Shown here: one piece after another, positions 1 through 5,484 of the stretch
Layout: each line of letters opens with the position of its first letter
Position numbering within the stretch: the first letter of the stretch is position 1
Source of the DNA: an uncultured Collinsella sp.
GTDB lineage: Bacteria; Actinomycetota; Coriobacteriia; Coriobacteriales; Coriobacteriaceae
Assembly: GCA_902465425.1 (NCBI GenBank)
Contig: CABQNA010000047.1
Span: 1 to 8,894, forward strand
Direction: 5' to 3'
DNA length: 8,894 nt
The notes under the pieces: model-generated
Seen by the model: only the letters and a program-made list of their open reading frames with translations
Database searches by the model: none
What the model was told of the DNA's origin: nothing
Translations under genes and position numbers: made by a program

Positions 1-565
1 ACTCGGCGGGGCGGGTGTACTGCGCGTACTCGAGCAGTCCTCCGTCCTCGGCGGTCGAGAATGACTCGTCGACGTTGCTCATTTCGTCACCAAGGGCGCC
101 GGGAATCAGGCGTACGACGGCATCGGCAACGACCATAGCGGGAAGCTCGCCGCCCGTGAGCACGTAGTCGCCGATCGACAGACGCTCATCGGCATACGCA
201 TACGCGCGCTCGTCGACGCCCTCGTAGCGACTGCACACAAACAGCAGGCGCTCACTTTTGAGCAGGCGCTCGGCCACATGCTGCGTAAAAGGCTCGCCAC
301 AGGGGGTAAAGAACACCACAGTGGGCTTGGGACCCTCTGCGCTAATGGCCTCGATGGCCTCGGCAATAGGCTCGACCTTCATGAGCATGCCCTGCCCGCC
401 GCCGTACGGCTCGTCATCGACGGTACGATGGCGGTCGTGCGTCCAGTCGCGCAGGTTATACGCCTTAAAATCAAAAAGGCCGGCCTTGCGGGCGCGGCCC
501 AAGATCGATGTGGACATGACGGGCTCAAACATCTCGGGAAAGACCGAAAGGGTCTCGATCAGCAT
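1..565 (-). CDS. trmD: tRNA (guanine-N1)-methyltransferase TrmD, 3' end cut by window edge
   Basis: TrmD methylates G37 of tRNAs with S-adenosylmethionine, preventing +1 frameshifting; it acts in the cytoplasm as a knotted SPOUT dimer. 188 residues are visible of the 240-250 usual for the family, so the C-terminal tRNA-binding part is missing. Family motifs are clear: DDEPYGGGQGM (50-60), TPCG (87-90), RYEGVDER (113-120) and IGDYVLTGGELPA (131-143), the last three lining the SAM-binding knot, then the linker ending YTRPAE. The residue before SF, Asp169 in the H. influenzae and E. coli enzymes by my recollection, is Glu167 here. The ATG start is set by a GGGAGG ribosome-binding site overlapping the rimM stop 10 bases upstream. 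It is the last visible gene of the rpsP-khpA-rimM-trmD operon. Confidence 0.96.
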   Translation of the reverse strand, partial: MLIETLSVFPEMFEPVMSTSILGRARKAGLFDFKAYNLRDWTHDRHRTVDDEPYGGGQGMLMKVEPIAEAIEAISAEGPKPTVVFFTPCGEPFTQHVAERLLKSERLLFVCSRYEGVDERAYAYADERLSIGDYVLTGGELPAMVVADAVVRLIPGALGDEMSNVDESFSTAEDGGLLEYAQYTRPAE

Positions 566-575
566 GTTGTCCTCC

Positions 576-1097
576 CTACTTGTCCATATCGATCAGGCCG
601 TCCATAACGTGGACGGAAATTGTTCCTGTGTCGGGAAGATCGAGCACGACCTGCTCGATCACGGGAATCAGTACCTCGCCGTACCGATCGCCCTCAACAA
701 CCCAAACATCGTTAGCGGGCGTCGACATGATCTCGACGATCGTGCCGAGTAAACCGAAGCGCTCGTCGACCACCTCGCGACCCATCAGGTCGGTATAGGC
801 AGCGTCGAGCGAATCGAGCTCAAAATCGTCACGATTTGCCAGCACGTAGCATCCCGTGATGCCCTCGGCGGCCGTCAAGTCGTCAATGCCCTCAAACGAG
901 ACCAGATCGCCATCGCCCGTATCGGTGACGGACACGACCGTGCAAAAGCGGTCGCGCTTGAGCGCCGGCGGCGTCAGGGCGACGCGCATACCCGGCTCTA
1001 ATACAGAAGGAAGCCCCCGCAGCGGCTGCGCGAGGACCTCCCCCTTCCTTCCGTGCGGCTTGACCACACGGGCGATGTTTTTGTACTGGGACCTCAA
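576..1097 (-). CDS. rimM: 16S rRNA processing / 30S maturation factor RimM
   Basis: RimM helps 30S head assembly by binding S19 and assists 16S rRNA maturation. The 173-residue length is typical. The N-terminal domain opens with IARVVKPHGRKGEV, the family's G-x-PHG-x-x-GEV signature. The PRC-barrel domain occupies about 95-170, with NDVWVV, a GEVLIPVI segment and a VMDGLI end. It sits between khpA and trmD as in most bacteria. The start is TTG at 1097-1095, only 4 bases after the khpA stop, with just a weak AGGA immediately upstream; the TTG lies in the loop of a possible hairpin. A later in-frame GTG (residue 11) would remove part of the conserved first strand, so I prefer TTG, but the exact start is uncertain. 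Confidence 0.94.
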   Translation of the reverse strand: MRSQYKNIARVVKPHGRKGEVLAQPLRGLPSVLEPGMRVALTPPALKRDRFCTVVSVTDTGDGDLVSFEGIDDLTAAEGITGCYVLANRDDFELDSLDAAYTDLMGREVVDERFGLLGTIVEIMSTPANDVWVVEGDRYGEVLIPVIEQVVLDLPDTGTISVHVMDGLIDMDK

Positions 1098-1101
1098 GGT
1101 C

Positions 1102-1386
1102 CTAGCCCAGAACCTCTACCTCGACAGCAGTGTCGAGGCGAGCGGCCAGTGCACGGGCGAGCGTGCGAATGGCCTTGATGGTACGGCCACGACGGCCGAT
1201 GACCTTAGCGACGTCATCCTCGGCGACCGAAACCTCAATCGTAGAGGCGTCGTCACCATCGATGACCTCAAGGCTCACGGAATCCGGGTCGTCGACGATC
1301 TGAACAACGAGATATTCGACGAGATCGGCGATGCGATCTGAGAGCATTGCCTCACCCTCGAGCTGTGCAGCGTCAACCTCAGGCAC
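1102..1386 (-). CDS. khpA: KH-domain RNA-binding protein KhpA
   Basis: This is the small single-KH-domain protein (formerly YlqC) that follows rpsP in many Gram-positive bacteria. It binds RNA, usually together with KhpB/Jag. The visible evidence is LVEYLVVQIVDDPD (22-35), which is the family's N-terminal helix, and VAKVIGRRGRTIKAIRTL (59-76), which carries the GxxG RNA-gripping loop as GRRG (64-67). The chosen start is GTG at 1386, with a GAGGAG ribosome-binding site that overlaps the rpsP stop and is well spaced. An internal ATG at residue 14 would give 81 residues, closer to the usual family length, and also has a GAGG close upstream, so it is a real alternative. The 3-base gap to rpsP suggests coupled translation. 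Confidence 0.93.
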   Translation of the reverse strand: MPEVDAAQLEGEAMLSDRIADLVEYLVVQIVDDPDSVSLEVIDGDDASTIEVSVAEDDVAKVIGRRGRTIKAIRTLARALAARLDTAVEVEVLG

Positions 1387-1389
1387 GAT

Positions 1390-1731
1390 TTACTCCTCGG
1401 CGCCCTCAGCGGCCTCAGCGGCAGCCTTAGCGGCCTCGGCCTCTTTGGCGAGCTGCTTCTTGGACTTCTTGACGACGGTCTCGGTCTTCTCGCCCTCGTT
1501 GGCGGCCTTGACCAGAGCGGCGACGGCGTCGGTGAGCTGAGCGCCCTTGGACTGCCAGTCGGCGATCTTCTCGAGGTCGAGGTTGATGGTCTTGGGGGCG
1601 GTCATCGGGTTGTAGCGGCCAACCTCCTCGATGATACGACCGTCACGCGGGGCGCGGGAATCGGCGACGACGACACGGTAGTACGGACGCTTCTTAGCGC
1701 CGTGACGAGCAAGGCGAATCTTGACTGCCAA
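1390..1731 (-). CDS. rpsP: 30S ribosomal protein S16
   Basis: S16 is an early-binding 30S protein contacting the 5' domain of 16S rRNA. The protein starts VKIRLARHGAKKRPYYRVVVADSR after a two-residue lead, the universal S16 N-terminus, followed by RDGRIIEEVGRYNP and a DWQSKGAQLTDAV segment. The start is TTG at 1731-1729. A GGAGGAG site (1738-1744) lies six bases upstream, and the protein then begins exactly where S16 proteins begin; the frame stays open further upstream but nothing there is S16-like. The 113 residues exceed the usual 80-90 because of an Ala/Lys/Glu-rich tail from about residue 80, a common feature in actinobacteria. It is first in its operon and divergent from dinB; ffh, often placed just upstream, is absent here. 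Confidence 0.97.
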   Translation of the reverse strand: MAVKIRLARHGAKKRPYYRVVVADSRAPRDGRIIEEVGRYNPMTAPKTINLDLEKIADWQSKGAQLTDAVAALVKAANEGEKTETVVKKSKKQLAKEAEAAKAAAEAAEGAEE

Positions 1732-1787
1732 AGGAAACTCCTCCAACCAAGCAGCTTTAGGCTGCAACTACAAACAAACAGTTGAAC

Positions 1788-1816
1788 ATAATACGCCATC
1801 GACGCGGGCAGGTGAA
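1788..1816 (-). promoter_or_regulatory. candidate rpsP promoter (proximal)
   Basis: On the minus strand TTCACC (1811-1816) is followed after 17 bases by TATTAT (1788-1793), five of six matches to the sigma-70 type -10. Transcription would start near 1781, giving a leader of about 50 bases. That leader contains a small hairpin (GCAGC/GCTGC, 1751-1765) just before the ribosome-binding site. The call rests on motif matching alone. Confidence 0.45.
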
Positions 1817-1850
1817 GTCCGTGAGACCAACTTCTTCGGTGTAGTCGAGG

Positions 1851-1886
1851 GCAAATCCATATCTTAGACAAGAATTCGGGATTTGC
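1851..1886. repeat. perfect 8-bp inverted repeat in the dinB-rpsP intergenic region
   Basis: GCAAATCC (1851-1858) and GGATTTGC (1879-1886) are exact reverse complements separated by 20 bases. The position between two divergent genes suits an operator, but no regulator is identified. It does not match LexA boxes that I know. Confidence 0.45.
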
Positions 1887-1888
1887 AA
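1861..1888 (-). promoter_or_regulatory. candidate rpsP promoter (distal), framed by an inverted repeat
   Basis: TTGCAA (1883-1888) and TAAGAT (1861-1866) on the minus strand are 16 bases apart, a weak sigma-70 type pair that would give a leader of about 120 bases. The pair lies almost exactly within a perfect 8-bp inverted repeat (1851-1858 and 1879-1886). It may be a second, regulated promoter or a chance match. Confidence 0.3.
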
Positions 1889-1920
1889 GCACATACACGC
1901 ACCCCACATGAGCTGCGCGG

Positions 1921-1926
1921 TATACT
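1921..1926 (+). promoter_or_regulatory. dinB: candidate -10 element for dinB
   Basis: TATACT on the plus strand is a good -10 match, but no convincing -35 lies 16 to 18 bases upstream. Initiation about seven bases on would fall at 1933, the A of the first in-frame ATG. The transcript would then be leaderless from that ATG or carry a 39-base leader to the ATG at 1972. Confidence 0.4.
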
Positions 1927-1971
1927 CATGACATGGAAAGACGCGAACATACATACGGTTATGAGGATGCC

Positions 1972-3186
1972 ATGGGCGTCACACCGCCTCCCTGGACGGG
2001 CCCGGCGGTGGGTCTGATGGACCTTGATGCGTTTTTTGCGAGCGTGGAGATGCTCGATCATCCCGAGTGGCGCGGCAAGCCGCTCATCGTGGGCGGAGAC
2101 GCCGATTCGCGTGGCGTCGTGTCCACGTGTTCGTATGAGGCGCGTCGCTTTGGCGTGCACTCTGCCATGGCCTCGGCCGAGGCACGGCGCCTGTGCCCGC
2201 AGGCCATTTGGACGCATGGGCATTTTGATCGCTACCGCGAGGTGAGCGCGCAGGTCATGGCGATTCTCGCCGACGAGACGCCGCGCGTGGAGCGCGTATC
2301 CATCGACGAAGCCTTTATCGATATCACACCGGGTCGCTTTGCGCCCGAAGACCCGCTGCTGGTTGCGCGGCGTATAAGCGACCGCGTGGCAGCGCTGGGA
2401 GTGACCTGCTCCATTGGCGTGGGCTGCAACAAGACGGTCGCAAAGATCGCAAGCGAGCGGGATAAGCCGTTTGGGCTGACCATCGTGCGCCCCGGGACGG
2501 AACAGCGCTTTTTGGCCGCGCTACCAGTGTCTGCCATGAGCGGCATCGGGCGCTCGGCCGAGGAGCGACTGCGCCGCATGCGCATCTACACCCTCGGCGA
2601 GCTATCACGTGCACCGGAATCCACCTTGGCCTCTATTTTTGGCGTCAACGGCGAACGCATGCGCCAGCGTGCACTGGGACTCGAAATCTCTGAAGTCACG
2701 AGTCTCGATGAAGAGCGCGAGGTCAAGTCGGTCAGCAATGAACGCACCTTTGCTAAAGATTTGACTGAGCGTGGGGATATTGAGGCAGCGATTGCTCTGT
2801 TGGGAGAGTCAGTGGGGCGCCGTCTGCGCCGTCAGGGGCTGACGGGTGCCACGGTAACGCTCAAGCTCAAGTATTCATATGGCAGCGGGCGTACGGCACA
2901 GCGCCGGCTGCCTCATCCGACCGACGATGAGAACATCTTCGTGGCGGTTGCACTCGAACTGCTCGATAACATCTGGCAGGAAGGCATGCATGTTCGCTTA
3001 GCGGGCATCGGCATGAGCGACTTCGACCACCAAGGCGGCATCCAAACCGACCTGTTCTGCGAAGTCGACGACCGCGGAGCCCAATCGAGCGACCGTCGCG
3101 ACCTCTCGGTCGCTATCGACGCCGTCCGAGACAAGTTCGGCGACACCGCCCTATCCTTCGGCCGCCAATCCCGCTTCAATAACTAG
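1972..3186 (+). CDS. dinB: DNA polymerase IV (Y-family translesion polymerase DinB)
   Basis: DinB copies past damaged bases and extends misaligned primers at low fidelity. From ATG 1972 it has 404 residues. The palm has MDLDAFFASVE (16-26), supplying metal ligand Asp17 and probable steric-gate Phe22, and SIDEAFIDIT (110-119) with Asp112 and Glu113. YEARRFGVHSAMA (55-67) and GVGCNKTVAKIAS are fingers and palm signatures. A thumb helix-hairpin-helix (AMSGIGRSAEERL) and a little-finger domain (KSVSNERTF) follow. QTDLF (358-362) fits the beta-clamp binding consensus and precedes the usual AIDAVRDKFGD segment. All catalytic residues are present. I chose 1972 because GAGG lies five bases upstream; ATG 1933 would add 13 residues and lacks a clear site. 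It is divergent from rpsP and convergent with the RAYT gene. Confidence 0.95.
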   Translation: MGVTPPPWTGPAVGLMDLDAFFASVEMLDHPEWRGKPLIVGGDADSRGVVSTCSYEARRFGVHSAMASAEARRLCPQAIWTHGHFDRYREVSAQVMAILADETPRVERVSIDEAFIDITPGRFAPEDPLLVARRISDRVAALGVTCSIGVGCNKTVAKIASERDKPFGLTIVRPGTEQRFLAALPVSAMSGIGRSAEERLRRMRIYTLGELSRAPESTLASIFGVNGERMRQRALGLEISEVTSLDEEREVKSVSNERTFAKDLTERGDIEAAIALLGESVGRRLRRQGLTGATVTLKLKYSYGSGRTAQRRLPHPTDDENIFVAVALELLDNIWQEGMHVRLAGIGMSDFDHQGGIQTDLFCEVDDRGAQSSDRRDLSVAIDAVRDKFGDTALSFGRQSRFNN

Positions 3187-3202
3187 TCTTTTTTGGACGG
3201 GG
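3184..3202 (+). repeat. degenerate REP-like repeat R0 at the dinB stop codon
   Basis: Starting with the dinB TAG stop, 19 bases match the start of R1 (from 3235) at 16 positions: TAGTC, a T-rich stretch, then GGACGGGG. It continues into a run of seven G (3199-3205) and then loses similarity, so it is a half copy at best. Chance similarity cannot be excluded. Confidence 0.4.
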
Positions 3203-3232
3203 GGGTTGCTGCCTTCCGTCCGACACGGCATT

Positions 3233-3268
3233 GGTAGTCAATTTGGGACGGGGCTATTTTAGCTACCC
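3233..3268 (+). repeat. REP-like repeat R1 (left arm of inverted pair)
   Basis: This 36-base copy begins GGTAGTC, has core TTTGGGACGGGGC and ends TTTTAGCTACCC. Its ends are short inverted repeats (GGTAG/CTACC), so both strands begin with GTAG. It matches the reverse complement of R2 at 35 of 36 positions; the only difference is the A at 3256. Confidence 0.85.
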
Positions 3269-3319
3269 CTATATATCGGTTGAGATTCATTCGGCCTAAT
3301 TCATTCACCGCCAGCCAAA

Positions 3320-3355
3320 GGGTAGCTAAAAAAGCCCCGTCCCAAATTGACTACC
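3320..3355 (-). repeat. REP-like repeat R2 (right arm of inverted pair)
   Basis: This is the inverted partner of R1, separated from it by 51 bases without visible coding content. Together they form a 123-bp palindromic unit similar in layout to BIMEs or a small MITE. No target-site duplication is visible at the outer edges. Confidence 0.85.
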
Positions 3356-3375
3356 CCGGATGTCCGGTTTGGCGG

Positions 3376-3408
3376 CCGCAGCAAAATTATCCCGCCTAAA
3401 ATGAGCTA
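3376..3408 (-). repeat. degenerate REP-like repeat R5 at the RAYT stop codon
   Basis: Read on the minus strand it begins with the GTAG formed by the last codon and TAG stop of the RAYT gene, then CTCATTTTAGGCGGG, then ATTTTGCTGC. The first part closely follows R4 (CTCATTT, AG, CGGG shared); the second half is poorly conserved. Confidence 0.5.
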
Positions 3409-4155
3409 CTTTTCAACTTTAACTTTTTGAATCGTGCAATGGCCGATACCCGTGAGGCGCACGATCTGCTTGATCGAAAAGCCCTCGCTTTTGAGCTTAC
3501 GGATACAGTCATCACGCACGCCCTTGGGCAGAGCGTTGAGATAGTGAGGCTCGTATGGTTTGAGCAACGCCTGCGCAAACTCAAGCGCGTCAGTATCACT
3601 CACATGAGCGCCATAACGGAAGCAATAGCCATTGGGCTCGCCCGAGGTGCTAAACGCAAAAAATCTCTGGGAATTCCCGAGCAACCCGAGCACGCAATCA
3701 GTCTTACAAATTCCCGGATAGCCCATATACTCGCTAAAGCTGCTCCAGCGATAGAGCGAAGCAGTGCCAATTCTGGCTTTCGCAGGGTTATCGTGAATGT
3801 AACGAACGCAGTTGAGCAGCTGATCATCATCGAGAATCGGCACACTCTTAAATCGATCCTGGAAAACAGGACCTCTCCTGCCTGTCTTAGAATTGAAATA
3901 CATGGCATACGCCGTCGTAATCGAATGCATGCAATCACTCAGGTGAGCATGCCCGTCATCTAGCAACAAGTGAATGTGATTATCCATAAGGCACCATGCG
4001 ATAACATCCACTTTGAACTTCTGGCATTTCGAAGCTATCAGTCGAATCAGATAGAGTCGATCGTCAGCATCCTCAAATATCAGCTGACCACCACAGCCCT
4101 TTTGGACGACATGGTAATAGCCGTAAACAGAAATTTCCCGCGCGGTCCGAGTCAT
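3406..4155 (-). CDS. REP-associated tyrosine transposase (RAYT, HUH/Y1 family)
   Basis: RAYTs are single-strand DNA nucleases related to IS200/IS605 TnpA that recognise and spread GTAG-tagged REP repeats. From ATG 4155 the protein has 249 residues. The Y1 domain shows YYHVVQKGCGGQLIFEDADD (13-32), the HUH motif in LMDNHIHLLL (His60, His62), TGRRGPVFQDRFKS (91-104) and RYIHDNPAKA with candidate nucleophile Tyr119. About 218-247 (IRKLKSEGFSIKQIVRLTGIGHCTIQKV) is a helix-turn-helix absent from minimal RAYTs. I chose this ATG because AGGAGG lies eight bases upstream and the conserved domain starts just after; the open frame runs to 4215. The gene is visibly more A/T-rich than its neighbours, suggesting transfer. 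The frame is intact with its catalytic residues, so activity is plausible. I see no convincing promoter; a weak 6-bp hairpin precedes the ribosome-binding site. Confidence 0.92.
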   Translation of the reverse strand: MTRTAREISVYGYYHVVQKGCGGQLIFEDADDRLYLIRLIASKCQKFKVDVIAWCLMDNHIHLLLDDGHAHLSDCMHSITTAYAMYFNSKTGRRGPVFQDRFKSVPILDDDQLLNCVRYIHDNPAKARIGTASLYRWSSFSEYMGYPGICKTDCVLGLLGNSQRFFAFSTSGEPNGYCFRYGAHVSDTDALEFAQALLKPYEPHYLNALPKGVRDDCIRKLKSEGFSIKQIVRLTGIGHCTIQKVKVEK

Positions 4156-4256
4156 ACGCATCTCCTCCTCTACAGATAACAAATACGTTACCCGAGTCGG
4201 AAAGCTAAATATCACGCAATGAACCGCAACTCGCTTCTATCGGCGAACGGTAGGTA

Positions 4257-4289
4257 GTAGCTAAAAAAGCCCCGTCCCAAATTAGCTAC
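4257..4289 (-). repeat. REP-like repeat R3 upstream of the RAYT gene
   Basis: This 33-base copy shares 27 consecutive bases with R2, in the same orientation. Its ends form a perfect 8-bp inverted repeat, GTAGCTAA and TTAGCTAC, around a 17-base interior, making it the most clearly palindromic single copy. It is preceded by short GTAG-type tandem units (4253-4260). It lies about 100 bases upstream of the RAYT start. Confidence 0.8.
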
Positions 4290-4295
4290 TTTGGG

Positions 4296-4339
4296 CATAA
4301 AGAAAGCCGGGCAGGTGCGGAAAACCGCAACTGCCCGGC
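4296..4339 (-). terminator. intrinsic terminator of the obg-nadD-yqeK-rsfS operon
   Basis: A long stem (GCCGGGCAG at 4306-4314 with CTGCCCGGC at 4331-4339, and TGCGG/CCGCA inside, one mismatch, AAAA loop on the plus strand) is followed on the minus strand by TTTCTTTAT. The T-tract is only on this side, so it ends leftward transcripts 42 bases after rsfS. It should also insulate the RAYT gene from operon read-through. Confidence 0.9.
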
Positions 4340-4350
4340 GATATGCGTGA

Positions 4351-4384
4351 GGGTAGCTAAACCCCGTCTCAAATGAGTTACTAG
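4351..4384 (-). repeat. diverged REP-like repeat R4 next to the rsfS stop codon
   Basis: On the plus strand it begins GGGTAGCTAAA like R2, then CCCCGTCTCAAAT, with a four-base deletion in the A-tract relative to R2 and R3. Its other end runs into the rsfS stop codon (4381-4383), so on the minus strand TAG is followed directly by TAACTCATTTGAGACGGGG. It lies between rsfS and the operon terminator. Confidence 0.65.
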
Positions 4385-4836
4385 AGGAGGTTGAGGGGGA
4401 GCTGGGGGGCGTCGCCCCAGAGCTTTTCGAGACGATAGAAGTCGCGCGCTTCGGGAGTGAAGACGTGGACGACAACCGAGCCGTAGTCCATGAGCATCCA
4501 GGTCTTCTGTTCGCGACCCTCGATGGAAAACGGGTGCTCGCCGCAAGCCTCGGCGACCTTCTCCTCGATCTCGTCGACGATAGAATCGACCTGGCGGTTG
4601 TTGGTACCGGTGGCAAGCACAAAGTAGTCGCATACGTCGGAAAGCTCGGTCAGGTCGAGCACCTGAACGTCCTCGCCTTTCTTGTCGTAGGCGGCCTGCG
4701 CGGCGGCGCGGGCGACATCCTCGGCGGCGACACCGCTCGCGGACAACGAGGCGGCAGTGCGGTCGGACGTGGCGGCGAAGCTCTTGTGCTCCACACCTTC
4801 AAGAATCTGCTCGTCGGTCATGGTCTCGTCGGCCAT
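4381..4836 (-). CDS. rsfS: ribosomal silencing factor RsfS
   Basis: RsfS (Iojap/YbeB family) binds L14 on the 50S subunit and blocks joining with 30S, reducing translation under starvation. The 151-residue protein has the domain at about 40-145. It shows AAYDKKGEDVQVLDLTELSDVCDYFVLATG (48-77), RQVDSIVDEIEEKV, then EGREQKTWMLMDYGSVVVHVF (106-126) and YRLEKLWGDAP (134-144), all standard. About 38 residues at the N-terminus are extra, without recognised similarity. The ATG at 4836 has an AGAGG site six bases upstream. It follows yqeK after 27 bases and ends the operon; the nadD-yqeK-rsfS order is widely conserved. Confidence 0.96.
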   Translation of the reverse strand: MADETMTDEQILEGVEHKSFAATSDRTAASLSASGVAAEDVARAAAQAAYDKKGEDVQVLDLTELSDVCDYFVLATGTNNRQVDSIVDEIEEKVAEACGEHPFSIEGREQKTWMLMDYGSVVVHVFTPEARDFYRLEKLWGDAPQLPLNLL

Positions 4837-4863
4837 GGAATACCTCTTTCTAGACAGCCCGAG

Positions 4864-5472
4864 CTAGCGCAGCTGGGCGTAATGGTTGTAAATCGTAATA
4901 GCCGTGGGATAAAGATAGCGCCCGGACTGGATCACATAGACCAGACCCTGCGCAAAACAGGAGAAGAACAACTCATCGAGCGTCGACTCCCCCACCATCT
5001 TGCGCAGCGCATGCGCATAGTCGCCGTGGCGGTTGGGCTCGATGGCATCGGCCACAAAGACCACCATATCGAGCGGCGTCATGTCGCAGGCGCCCACGGT
5101 GTGACGGTCGACAGCCTGGAAAACGGCCGGCGACAACTCGGGGAAAAGCTGCGGAAGCTCATAGGCGGCAACAGGGCCATGCAAAAGCGGCGTCGCGGCG
5201 GAAGGAGAGCCGGCAATCTTAATGCCGTAATGCAGAGCGCGCGTGACCAGCTCGTCGTCGGAGAGCACTTTGTCCCAGTCATGGATCAGGCCGGCGGCAG
5301 CGGCATCAAAGCGGTCAACGCCGTAGACCTCGGCCAGATGAAGTGCGGTCTCGGCAACACCCAGCGAATGCACATAGCGCTTGCGCTTATCCTTCATGCG
5401 AACATCGAGCAGCTCTTGAATGCGCTTGAGCAGCGCGCGCTCATCGCCCTCAAACTGATCCTCTACCGACAA
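4864..5472 (-). CDS. yqeK: HD-domain hydrolase YqeK (predicted symmetrical Ap4A hydrolase)
   Basis: YqeK-type HD proteins cleave diadenosine tetraphosphate to two ADP. This 202-residue protein has the ligand set expected for a metal-dependent HD phosphohydrolase: His35 in YVHSLGVA, His64-Asp65 in GLIHDWDK, His98 in LLHGPVAAY, His124 in RHTVGACDM and Asp142 in VADAIEPNRHG. Start choice: TTG at 5472 with GGGGG five bases upstream, 12 bases after the nadD stop. An ATG beginning in the nadD stop region is out of frame, and the next in-frame ATG (residue 26) would remove most of the first helix. The function is assigned by family; activity on Ap4A has not been shown from sequence alone. Confidence 0.93.
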   Translation of the reverse strand: MSVEDQFEGDERALLKRIQELLDVRMKDKRKRYVHSLGVAETALHLAEVYGVDRFDAAAAGLIHDWDKVLSDDELVTRALHYGIKIAGSPSAATPLLHGPVAAYELPQLFPELSPAVFQAVDRHTVGACDMTPLDMVVFVADAIEPNRHGDYAHALRKMVGESTLDELFFSCFAQGLVYVIQSGRYLYPTAITIYNHYAQLR

Positions 5473-5484
5473 CGTAGACCCCCA

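Noticed and set aside
1751..1765. GCAGC/GCTGC hairpin upstream of rpsP as a terminator
   Set aside because: The stem is only 5 bp, no T-tract follows, and it lies in the rpsP leader between the promoter candidates and the ribosome-binding site.
1941..1960. Possible SOS (LexA) box near the dinB start (CGAAC ... GGTT)
   Set aside because: The half-sites are not symmetric and the spacing does not fit the CGAAC-N4-GTTCG type box, so SOS control is not supported.
3427..3963. Plus-strand open frame opposite the RAYT gene
   Set aside because: The minus-strand frame carries the complete HUH/Y1 motif set with a good ribosome-binding site; the plus-strand frame has no recognisable motif.
1972..4155. 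dinB and the RAYT gene as one functional module
   Set aside because: They are convergent, differ in base composition and are separated by the R1-R2 palindrome; adjacency is better explained by insertion of the RAYT locus between dinB and the rsfS operon.
3233..4384. The repeats as a CRISPR array
   Set aside because: There are few copies, in both orientations, with irregular spacing, interrupted by a transposase gene, and no cas genes are present.
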